DNA of 64,000 bases from Leptospira jelokensis (GTDB taxonomy: Bacteria > Spirochaetota > Leptospiria > Leptospirales > Leptospiraceae): positions 1 to 64,000 of the forward strand of contig NZ_RQGH01000009.1 in the NCBI RefSeq assembly GCF_004769635.1, in the 5' to 3' direction. Made by a program: the position numbers and the translations under genes. The notes under the pieces were generated by a model, which made no database searches, was not told where the DNA came from, and saw only the letters and a list, made by a program, of their open reading frames with translations. Positions 39,205-46,760 of the stretch are shown here, piece by piece. Position 1 is the stretch's first letter, and each line of letters begins with the position of its first letter.

Positions 39205-40407
39205 ATGTTTTTGGATTTTTTCTACAATCTGCGAAAAGAAACAGTTCCTTGTTCCACAGGAGAACTCGTCGCTTTCTTAGAAACAATCCGAAAACTCACA
39301 GACCCTACAGGTTACATCAATCTTGACCAATTGTACAGGGTGGGACGACTTAATTTTGCAAAAGATTTAAAACATTATGATGCCTATGACCTTGCCTTTG
39401 GCAAAACCTTTGGGAGTTGGAAGGAACAAAGGATAGAGTTTCGGGACATCCTTTTTGAGTGGCTGGAAGAAAACATTCCCAAAGACCTTTCTCTTGAACA
39501 AAAAGAAAAAGCACCTAACATGAGTATGGACGAGGTCATTGAAGAATTAAAAAAACGCCTGAACGAACAAAAAGAACGCCATGATGGTGGGAGTAAATGG
39601 GTAGGTACATCCGGCACAAGTCCTTTTGGAAACTCAGGGTTCAATCCGAATGGGCTTTCCATCGGAGGTAATACGGAAGGACAAGGCAATCGTTCGGGTG
39701 TGAGCCTTTGGAACGAAAGAAAATACAAAGCCTACCGAGAAGATGAAATTTTAGATACTCGTTCCATCCAATTAGCATTAAAAGAACTTCGGTTTTTGAA
39801 AAAAGAAGGCAAACGCGAGTTACATGTTGATAAAACCATCGATAAAACCTGTGAAAATGGGGGAGAAATCGAATTGGTGGAAGAAAGGGAAAGGAAAAAT
39901 TCATTAAGGCTTGTTCTTATCATGGACATTGGTGGCAGTATGACACCACACTCAGACCGAGTAAGCCAACTCTTCAGTGCGAGCCGTGGGCTGTATCATT
40001 TTAAGGAAGTGCACCACTATTATTTTCATAATATCTTTCATGAATACCTCTATGAAAACCATGAGTTTCAATCCAGAATCTCTCTGAAACATTTTGAAGA
40101 AAAATTTCGAAAGAACACAAAACTGATTTTTGTAGGGGATGCCTATATGGCCCCATATGAACTTATGGGAACCCCATATAATCTCTATGCCTACCATTCT
40201 CATTCCAAAGAAGAAAAAGAGAAAAAAGCCAAAAGTGGATTGGAATGTTTGAAAGAGCTAGTTGGATATTTTCCTGATGCGATTTGGCTAAACCCCGAAC
40301 CAAAACGATTTTGGGGAGCACCCACAATTGAAGCCATTGAGGACGTAATTCCTATGTTTCCTTTGACCATCGAAGGTTTACGAAAAGCGGTCAAACGATT
40401 GGTTTAA
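39205..40407 (+). CDS. VWA-domain partner (CoxE-like) of the MoxR ATPase
   Basis: A 400-residue cytoplasmic protein. Residues 1-200 are a helical region (FLDFFYNLRKETVPCSTGEL, then a glycine/asparagine-rich linker around GGSKWVGTSGTSPFGNSGFN), and residues about 230-400 form a VWA domain. The metal site begins LVLIMDIGGSMTPHSDRVSQ, which is D-x-G-G-S where D-x-S-x-S is usual, so the first MIDAS serine is replaced by glycine. The N-terminal part resembles CoxE/YehP-type VWA proteins. With the gene before it, it forms a typical MoxR-VWA pair. Confidence 0.85.
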   Translation: MFLDFFYNLRKETVPCSTGELVAFLETIRKLTDPTGYINLDQLYRVGRLNFAKDLKHYDAYDLAFGKTFGSWKEQRIEFRDILFEWLEENIPKDLSLEQKEKAPNMSMDEVIEELKKRLNEQKERHDGGSKWVGTSGTSPFGNSGFNPNGLSIGGNTEGQGNRSGVSLWNERKYKAYREDEILDTRSIQLALKELRFLKKEGKRELHVDKTIDKTCENGGEIELVEERERKNSLRLVLIMDIGGSMTPHSDRVSQLFSASRGLYHFKEVHHYYFHNIFHEYLYENHEFQSRISLKHFEEKFRKNTKLIFVGDAYMAPYELMGTPYNLYAYHSHSKEEKEKKAKSGLECLKELVGYFPDAIWLNPEPKRFWGAPTIEAIEDVIPMFPLTIEGLRKAVKRLV

Positions 40408-40468
40408 TGCTTTAAAATCAATGGTTTTGATTCATTTTCCGAACTGCAATTGTCGTTAATAAAAGTAA

Positions 40469-41815
40469 ATGTCCATACAAATATCCATTCCAAGTCTGGT
40501 CATTTTTCTAATCAATATTTGCACCTTAGCGTTTTATTATTCCTTTTATCGTTTCCATTTCTACCGGTTTACGGAAGGATTTTTACAATACACAGCACTT
40601 GCATTCTCTTTGTTCAGTGCAGGTTTTGCCATAGCGATCCAAGCCTTGTTTTTGTATTGGATGCCAAATGTAGGAGTTTTTTGGAATTCGTTTCTCCTTT
40701 CTTCCTTTGTGGAAGAATTTGCAAAATTACTAGGGATCTATTTATTTTTTAGTAAAAACCAAGATGAGTTCACTGTAACGGATGGGATTTTTTATGGCCT
40801 TGTCCTTGGTGGAGGGTTTGGGCTTGTTGAAAATATTTTGTATTTTATCAATACAGGTCTTTGGTCTCAAGTGTTACGTTCCATCACCGCACTTCCCATC
40901 CATATGATGAACGGGGGCCTTGTGGGTGCTTTTACAATGATGTTTTTGTTTCACAAAAACCCTGTATTCAAATGGGGGAATTTGATCACGGGTTTTTTTG
41001 TTTGTGTTTTCATCCATGGTCTTTATAACCTCTCTTTGTTCCAAGAAATTGACCTACTTGTGATTTTACCCATTTGTATCCTCACGTTATTTTTTATGTT
41101 GGAACTTACGATTGCAAAATCGCGTATCCTTGTACCAGGCCAAATCCTAAAGCTTATGGATATGAGTATGGAAGAGTATGAAATTTTGAGCCGTCACAAC
41201 CGACATGAAGGTTGGATCCAAAATGTTCAAAAACACATCTCCACTTCAGGCATTCGCCTGTTCCAATACCCTAACTTACGTCATACGATCCTTACGATTT
41301 TCTTTTTGATACCTGGAATTTTATCCATTTATCTTTTGTATGAATCACCAGACTGGATTTCCAGAAAGTTTCCTGATTTAGTCATCCAAGATTATTTTGC
41401 ATTATTTGTGATGTACCCGATTGTACTCTCTTTCATGTTCTTTTTTGCAGGGATACTCAATCCATATTTTTTTAGGGATCGGATGCTTGCAGTACCTTTG
41501 TTTAGTTCAGTGGATATGCATGTTGGTGATAAAGAGGAAAACTCAGCGATTTTTCACATCACAGCCAATATGTTTTATCTTCCAACGTCTCAAAATTTTC
41601 CGAAAGATACGGAGGTTACCTTTGACCTATGGATTGGTTTAACTTGTTTTTCTGGGCTTCGAGGTAAAATCTTATGGAGCAGGGAAAATGAAGAAGGGAA
41701 TTGTGGGGTGATGTGCCAACTAAATTCCATTCCCTATCTCTTCTTATTGCAATGGAATTTGTTACGTTTCAAACAAAATTTAAAAAATCTATTCTTACGC
41801 AAAGTTCAAGTTTAA
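40469..41815 (+). CDS. PrsW-family membrane protease with extra C-terminal domain
   Basis: The 448-residue polytopic protein carries the PrsW signature: VEEFAKLLGI (Glu82, Glu83, Lys86), GLVENILYF (Glu121), PIHMMNGGLVGAF (His145) and FIHGLYNLS (His183). PrsW in Bacillus cuts the anti-sigma factor RsiW. A second pair of membrane helices follows around residues 272-350. The last 100 residues form a soluble domain with a strand pattern like PilZ (LPTSQNFPKDTEVTFDLW, RGKILWSRENEEGNCGVMC), though a clear R-x-x-x-R c-di-GMP motif is not seen. The 61-bp gap before it shows no clear terminator. Confidence 0.8.
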   Translation: MSIQISIPSLVIFLINICTLAFYYSFYRFHFYRFTEGFLQYTALAFSLFSAGFAIAIQALFLYWMPNVGVFWNSFLLSSFVEEFAKLLGIYLFFSKNQDEFTVTDGIFYGLVLGGGFGLVENILYFINTGLWSQVLRSITALPIHMMNGGLVGAFTMMFLFHKNPVFKWGNLITGFFVCVFIHGLYNLSLFQEIDLLVILPICILTLFFMLELTIAKSRILVPGQILKLMDMSMEEYEILSRHNRHEGWIQNVQKHISTSGIRLFQYPNLRHTILTIFFLIPGILSIYLLYESPDWISRKFPDLVIQDYFALFVMYPIVLSFMFFFAGILNPYFFRDRMLAVPLFSSVDMHVGDKEENSAIFHITANMFYLPTSQNFPKDTEVTFDLWIGLTCFSGLRGKILWSRENEEGNCGVMCQLNSIPYLFLLQWNLLRFKQNLKNLFLRKVQV

Positions 41816-41827
41816 ACCAACCTAAAA

Positions 41828-42880
41828 CTAAAATGATGTTTCAAAACTCAATCCATAATGGAGGGATTCATTCGGATTTTTCTCTGTTTTTGATAGGAAA
41901 TAAGGATTTGGATTGTATTTCCAATCTAACATTGGTTTGAGATAAACTGCTTGTGAACTATCCTTTCCTGAATCCCTTTGTCCCAAGTAAAAACTATCTA
42001 AGAAACTATATGTAAGTACAGAAGCAAATACAACAGCATACATCGTAAATCTTTGCCTATGAAAATCATAACGATCGTTCCCAAGTATGTTGGATGCTAA
42101 AAACACCCGCCCATCTCCCGTGGGCAGGTATTCCACGTCTTGGTTGATCGCTTTCACAGACATATTGTATTCATATGCCATCCCAAGCCCAGACACAAGT
42201 GCCGTTCCAAAAAGAAAAATAGCTTTTCCGTATCGTTTTTCAGAAATGGAAGTATAACCAGGGATCACCTTTGGGGTTTCTTCTTTGATCACTTTGGCGA
42301 TCACCGATTTGTTTTGGTATTCAAAGGAAACAAATTCTAAGATGTCGGCTGTTTCCAATTTTTTATCTTCCGTCTCAATCGTCATCCGACCTCGGTCCAG
42401 TGACTTATAAAGTCCTGTTACTTCTTTGGTTTTAAAAGTCCACTTTCCCTTGGTACCAATTTGGATGTAACGGTCCACAGGAAGGCCTGATTCTTGAGAC
42501 ACCTTTAGGTTAGAGATTTTTTTAATGGGGATGGTTTCAAGTTCTAAGGGGCTACTTTTTTTGGAAAAACTAGCACTGGTTTTGGTAAGTCTTGTGAGGA
42601 TGAGATCGCAGTCCTCCACACCAAACGTTTTGTAATCGGCGCAAGCTGGCAGTCCATCATAACCCACATCGATGCCCAAAACTTCTTCATTTAAAAATTT
42701 GTATTTTTTCCCTTGGTCAACCCATTCCACATGAGTGGGGGTCACATTCTGTACCTTTCCATTCAGTACTTCCCCCGATTTCAATCGTATTTTATCCGCA
42801 GAAAGGGTCCCCGTAAGCAAAAGCATTCCCAAAAGGAAACTACGGAGTCCCAACTCACGAATCTTTGCTATGTGGATCAT
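41828..42880 (-). CDS. Exported protein of unknown function
   Basis: The 350-residue protein has an N-terminal signal sequence (SFLLGMLLLTGTLSA, then DKI). A first domain follows with a pattern of short repeated strands (IRLKSGEVLNGKVQNVTPTH, and later IQIGTKGKWTFKTKEV and RGRMTIETEDKKLETADI) that resembles small barrel domains in spirochaete envelope proteins. Residues about 215-300 contain two probable membrane segments (GKAIFLFGTALVSGLGMAY, FTMYAVVFASVLTYSFLD). I chose ATG 42880 over TTG 42889. Function unknown. Confidence 0.7.
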   Translation of the reverse strand: MIHIAKIRELGLRSFLLGMLLLTGTLSADKIRLKSGEVLNGKVQNVTPTHVEWVDQGKKYKFLNEEVLGIDVGYDGLPACADYKTFGVEDCDLILTRLTKTSASFSKKSSPLELETIPIKKISNLKVSQESGLPVDRYIQIGTKGKWTFKTKEVTGLYKSLDRGRMTIETEDKKLETADILEFVSFEYQNKSVIAKVIKEETPKVIPGYTSISEKRYGKAIFLFGTALVSGLGMAYEYNMSVKAINQDVEYLPTGDGRVFLASNILGNDRYDFHRQRFTMYAVVFASVLTYSFLDSFYLGQRDSGKDSSQAVYLKPMLDWKYNPNPYFLSKTEKNPNESLHYGLSFETSF

Positions 42881-42907
42881 GAAAACCAATGGAAAATCTC
42901 AAATTTG

Positions 42908-42923
42908 TGATAGATTTCTATCA
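42908..42923. promoter_or_regulatory. Candidate operator palindrome in divergent promoter region
   Basis: TGATAGATTTCTATCA is a perfect inverted repeat of 7+7 bases around TT. It lies in the 72-bp gap between two divergent genes, 29 bases before the GTG start of the HAMP/PP2C phosphatase. The following TACTAG could be a -10 element. It may be a repressor or activator site; no regulator is assigned. Confidence 0.45.
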
Positions 42924-42952
42924 CTTAATTATCGACAATACTAGTAATTGCC

Positions 42953-44470
42953 GTGAACAAAAGCAAAACCAAAACGACGAATTCCTTACGCTTTAAGATT
43001 GGACTCTTTTATTCTCTCTTAGCCTTCTTAAATATCATCTTTTTTACGGTAATGATCTTTGAAAACCAGTCCGATTTGCTTCTGAAGAACTTCCAATTCC
43101 AATCCGAAAATTTGGCAAACACTATCCTCACTGACATCCAAACCATTGGACTCACAGGCGAACGAGACCAAAGTTTTGAAGCCTTCCGAAAGACACTCAA
43201 ACTTTATGAAATCACAAAATTTACTTTTTTTGACACAGATGGAAAGGCCATCCAAACCGAACCTGAAACAGATCTCACAAAAATTACCATCCCCGAATCT
43301 GTTTTAAAAAAAACTAAAGATGTATCTTCCGATAAAGAAGGTAATTTATTCAAAGCACGTTACAGTTTGGAATTAAATGAATCTGACTTCACAGTGAACT
43401 TTTTATTACCAATTCGATTGGCAGATGGCAGGGAAGTGTTTTTATTCACTCACTTCAATATATCCTCCATCCAAGACAGATTAAAACAATTGTACATCCA
43501 AGTGGGTTATGCTGTGATATGGGGAGTTTTTTTCCATATCATTTTTGCCATCTTGGTCTACCGAGCTATTTTTAAACGAGTTGGAGCGTTGGAAGTTGCC
43601 TCCAAGGATATGGCTTCTGGGAATTTACAATCTAGAGTCAATTGGAATTTTAAAAGTAATGATGAATTGGATAGTTTAGGAAACTCCTTTAACCTGATGG
43701 CAGAGGAAATCCAAAACAAAGTAACAACGATTACGCGACTAAACCAAGAAATCAACCAAGAACTTCAAATTGGTAAGGAAGTACAGGAACTCTTTTTACC
43801 TTCTGTGAAAAAATACAAAAAATTCAACATTGGTAAATTGTACAGACCAATGAGAGAAGTTTCAGGGGATTTGTACCAATACTTCCATGTTCCGGAACAA
43901 AATTTTTATGGATTTTTTTTGGCAGATGCATCTGGACATGGAGTTTCAGCAGCCCTTGTAACTGTTGTTATGGCAATGTCTCTACAGTCCATCATGAAAG
44001 AAAACCCGGCTCCCATTCATGCGATCAATTCACTTGGTGAAGTGATTGCAAATAGGTTACAAGCATCCTTTTTTGCAACTGGTGTTTTTGTGGTTTTTGA
44101 TGAACCAGGTGTCGTAAAGTTTGTCAATGCAGGCCACAATGCTCCTTTTATCATCCGACCTTCGACAAAAGAAGTGAGGTTCATCGATAGTTCTGGGCCA
44201 CCACTTGGAATGGGAGATGATATCCAATATTCCTTAGAATCCTTTCCTGTACTTCCAGGTGATAAAATCATTTTATACACAGATGGAGTCGTGGAAACTC
44301 CCATCAAAGAAGGTGGACTTTTTGGTTTGGAACGGTTTACAGAAATTGTCTTGGAAAACATCCATTTGTCAAATGCAGAAATTGTAGAAAAAGCAATGGC
44401 AGTTTTGGATGAAAAACATGAAGAATATAAGGATGATGTCACCATGTTAGTCCTTGATGTACCGGAATGA
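42953..44470 (+). CDS. Membrane HAMP-PP2C (SpoIIE/RsbU) serine phosphatase
   Basis: The 505-residue sensor phosphatase has one membrane helix at residues about 14-35 (IGLFYSLLAFLNIIFFTVMI) and a periplasmic sensor part to about residue 180. A second helix follows (YAVIWGVFFHIIFAILVYRA), then a HAMP domain (about 205-260, VASKDMASGNLQSRV) and a PP2C domain with MREVSGDLYQY, LADASGHGVSAALV, NAGHNAPFII and ILYTDGVVETP. It should dephosphorylate STAS-domain proteins in response to an external cue. The start is GTG 42953. It overlaps the TPR gene that follows as ATGA. Confidence 0.9.
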   Translation: MNKSKTKTTNSLRFKIGLFYSLLAFLNIIFFTVMIFENQSDLLLKNFQFQSENLANTILTDIQTIGLTGERDQSFEAFRKTLKLYEITKFTFFDTDGKAIQTEPETDLTKITIPESVLKKTKDVSSDKEGNLFKARYSLELNESDFTVNFLLPIRLADGREVFLFTHFNISSIQDRLKQLYIQVGYAVIWGVFFHIIFAILVYRAIFKRVGALEVASKDMASGNLQSRVNWNFKSNDELDSLGNSFNLMAEEIQNKVTTITRLNQEINQELQIGKEVQELFLPSVKKYKKFNIGKLYRPMREVSGDLYQYFHVPEQNFYGFFLADASGHGVSAALVTVVMAMSLQSIMKENPAPIHAINSLGEVIANRLQASFFATGVFVVFDEPGVVKFVNAGHNAPFIIRPSTKEVRFIDSSGPPLGMGDDIQYSLESFPVLPGDKIILYTDGVVETPIKEGGLFGLERFTEIVLENIHLSNAEIVEKAMAVLDEKHEEYKDDVTMLVLDVPE

Positions 44471-46023
44471 AAAAGTTTTTTTTATTCTCTATTTTTGGAT
44501 TCTTATTTTGTTTTTTTGCTTTGGCCTCGGATGCCATTGTTAGCGTGAAACTCCAAGAATTACGGTTTGGAATTTTACGGGACCAATTGATGAATTATGA
44601 ACTTTCTTCGCAAACCTTGCGGGAACGTTTAAAACAAATGTTTTTATCGAAAGATGATTACATGACTGAAGTGAAAGTGAATATCTTGGAATCGGGAATT
44701 ATGAATTCCGAAACGGAAGGTATGGATTTAAAAATGGGTTGGAAGGATCGTTTTGGCCTTTTTGTGATCAATACCGTTCGGTTCCTCAATTTTAAATCTC
44801 CTCTCGAGTTAGAAGAACAACAAAAAACCATCATTCGTTTGCAGTTTGCCTTTTATATGGAAAGGACTAGAAAATATCCGATCGCTGCTAAAAAATACCA
44901 AGAATTGGAAGAATCAATCACTTCCAATTTATCCGATGAGATGGCATTCACATTATTACACCATGGCTATTGCCTCGTTATGATGGGGGAAAGGGAAAAA
45001 GCATTTGTAAAATTGAACAAAGCAATCGATTTATTCCCCGGTTCCCATTATTCTGAAAATGCAGCACTTCTCATCAGTTTTTTAGAAGATGGTGAAAAGA
45101 AAAAAGAAGAGTTAAAGTCGAAAAAGAAATCACCAGAAGAATTGGCGTATTCCCTTTTCCAAAGTGGGGATTATGAAGAAACCCTTCGCACTTTAGAAAG
45201 TTTACCAGTCCTTACGAATGACCAATCTTACATCAAAGCAAGGTCCATGGAGGAACTTGGAAAAACTTCCAATGCCGTAAAAGAATACATCCAACTCGTA
45301 AAACAAAAAGAAAACAAAGAAGTAGCGATTCGTGCGAACAGGCGGTTGTTACTCATTGGTAATTTTTACCAAGAAAACAAATCCCTTGTTGCTTTCTCGA
45401 AAGAAGAAGCAAACAAATTAGGCGATGCAAAAGCAGCCGAAAATATCGAAGAAGGAAAAACCTTAGTTTTAAAACCTGTCATCATCGAAAAAATTCTAAA
45501 AACCGAATCCACTGGAAATTTGTCTGCGGAAGAAACAAAAGAACTGAACCAAATCAAAGAAGAAATCAAAGTTTCGTTTGAAGATTCAAAGGAAGAAACC
45601 AAAAACTTAGCAGCAGTCGTATCGGAAGAAAAAATACCTCTCATCTCAGAAACACTGCAGGTACAAGAAACCAAATCAGAAACACAAACAAAACGCACCG
45701 TAGCAGAAACAACAGAAAACCATTTGCCCATCAAACTGAAAGTGAAACTTAGGGATGGAAGGGAAGTTGTGTGTGAGGAAGTCATCATTGAAGGAAAACT
45801 TGCCAATCTCAAATTGGGTAGTTTTGGACTCAATGTCCCCTATGACTTAATTGTTTCTGTGAAATCCACAAATCCCAAAAAAGGAAAAATCAAATTGGGA
45901 ACTGAGAGTGGGGTTGCAGGTGAGGCAAAACAATGGAACCAAAACCAGGTTGGAGATTGGGTAATCCCGTCGGCTATCGACAATCCAGTGGTGCGAGCCG
46001 AAGTGAAATTCTTTCGGCTCTAA
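44467..46023 (+). CDS. Exported TPR-repeat protein of unknown function
   Basis: The 518-residue protein has a signal peptide (KKFFLFSIFGFLFCFFALA, then SDA). Residues about 115-320 are helical TPR-like repeats (GERKAF region, KAFVKLNKAIDLFPGSHYSE and YSLFQSGDYEETLRTLESL). A lysine/glutamate-rich stretch follows, and a final short domain with a KLRDGREVVCEEVIIEGKLA pattern resembles the small-barrel motif in the 41828-42880 protein. It is translationally coupled to the phosphatase upstream. The likely place is the periplasm. Function unknown. Confidence 0.75.
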   Translation: MKKFFLFSIFGFLFCFFALASDAIVSVKLQELRFGILRDQLMNYELSSQTLRERLKQMFLSKDDYMTEVKVNILESGIMNSETEGMDLKMGWKDRFGLFVINTVRFLNFKSPLELEEQQKTIIRLQFAFYMERTRKYPIAAKKYQELEESITSNLSDEMAFTLLHHGYCLVMMGEREKAFVKLNKAIDLFPGSHYSENAALLISFLEDGEKKKEELKSKKKSPEELAYSLFQSGDYEETLRTLESLPVLTNDQSYIKARSMEELGKTSNAVKEYIQLVKQKENKEVAIRANRRLLLIGNFYQENKSLVAFSKEEANKLGDAKAAENIEEGKTLVLKPVIIEKILKTESTGNLSAEETKELNQIKEEIKVSFEDSKEETKNLAAVVSEEKIPLISETLQVQETKSETQTKRTVAETTENHLPIKLKVKLRDGREVVCEEVIIEGKLANLKLGSFGLNVPYDLIVSVKSTNPKKGKIKLGTESGVAGEAKQWNQNQVGDWVIPSAIDNPVVRAEVKFFRL

Positions 46024-46038
46024 GCGCAATTGAAACCC

Positions 46039-46362
46039 TTAAGGGAGTTCGCCTTCGCTTCCTAAAATGGTAAAAAATTTGTCCAAACTGGATAGTTTTA
46101 AAATCACCATCACATCTTGGCTCACATTCAAAAGGAAAAATTGACCTTCCTCTGATTTGAGTTTCTTTTGCAAATTGGCAAGTAAGGCAATTCCGGAAGA
46201 GTCCAATAACTTGATATTGATCATATCGATTGCTACGGATTCTGCTCCATCATCTATAATTTTATGAAGCTCTTTTTTGAGTGCTGGTGCAGAATAAATA
46301 TCGAGGGAACCCTCTAAGGTAACAACTGTATGATTTTTAACTTGTTTTGTTGTGAAATTCAT
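46039..46362 (-). CDS. STAS-domain anti-sigma factor antagonist
   Basis: The 107-residue protein is a stand-alone SpoIIAA/RsbV-type STAS domain: VVTLEGSLDIYSAPALKKEL, VAIDMINIKLLDSSGIALLA and FFLLNVSQDVMVILKLSSLD. The serine in the DSSG motif is where an anti-sigma kinase would phosphorylate and where a PP2C phosphatase would act. It converges with the HAMP/PP2C-TPR pair. I chose ATG 46362, with AGGAAG 4 bases upstream. Confidence 0.92.
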   Translation of the reverse strand: MNFTTKQVKNHTVVTLEGSLDIYSAPALKKELHKIIDDGAESVAIDMINIKLLDSSGIALLANLQKKLKSEEGQFFLLNVSQDVMVILKLSSLDKFFTILGSEGELP

Positions 46363-46472
46363 TGAACTTCCTACTGGCACGTATACTATCTGTTTTTCAT
46401 GTAATTTTGTAAAGAATTTTTGTAGAAACTCATCCCTTAGGAGTCAAGAAGACAAATTTACTAGAAAAAACC

Positions 46473-46652
46473 CTAGTTTTGAAGTTTTTTTAAGACCAAA
46501 GTGATAGCCTGGTTAAAGCCATCATAACCACCTTTATCATAGTCATTTAAATCTTTGTATTCTAAGTCACTCATTCCAAGAAGGAGTTTCCTCAACTCTT
46601 GTTCTAAGTATTCCTTACGGATATAACTCGTTTCAAAAACCTTCGGGTGCAC
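46473..46652 (-). CDS. Small conserved-looking protein, 59 residues
   Basis: A short frame from GTG 46652 to TAG 46473 reads MHPKVFETSYIRKEY (GTG start), then LRKLLLGMSDLEYKDLNDYD, then KGGYDGFNQAITLVLKKLQN. Its composition looks like real protein: aromatic and charged residues and a predicted helix. No ATG start or strong ribosome binding site is visible, and the frame stays open upstream into the next gene on the other strand. It could be a complete small gene or a remnant. The remaining gap of about 110 bp on each side shows nothing else. Confidence 0.5.
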   Translation of the reverse strand: MHPKVFETSYIRKEYLEQELRKLLLGMSDLEYKDLNDYDKGGYDGFNQAITLVLKKLQN

Positions 46653-46760
46653 TGGACAATTCGACGAAATTAAAGGAAATTTTTGAATCTTTTTTCGGTT
46701 GAGATTTTTAGTTTTTTTGCGTACAGTTTTCTGGGAAACAAAGCCGGTTCGGCATCTATA

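Noticed and set aside
46030..46048. CCCTTAAGGG palindrome between the TPR and STAS genes
   Set aside because: It overlaps the STAS stop codon, is short, and has no T run, so it cannot be called a terminator or operator.
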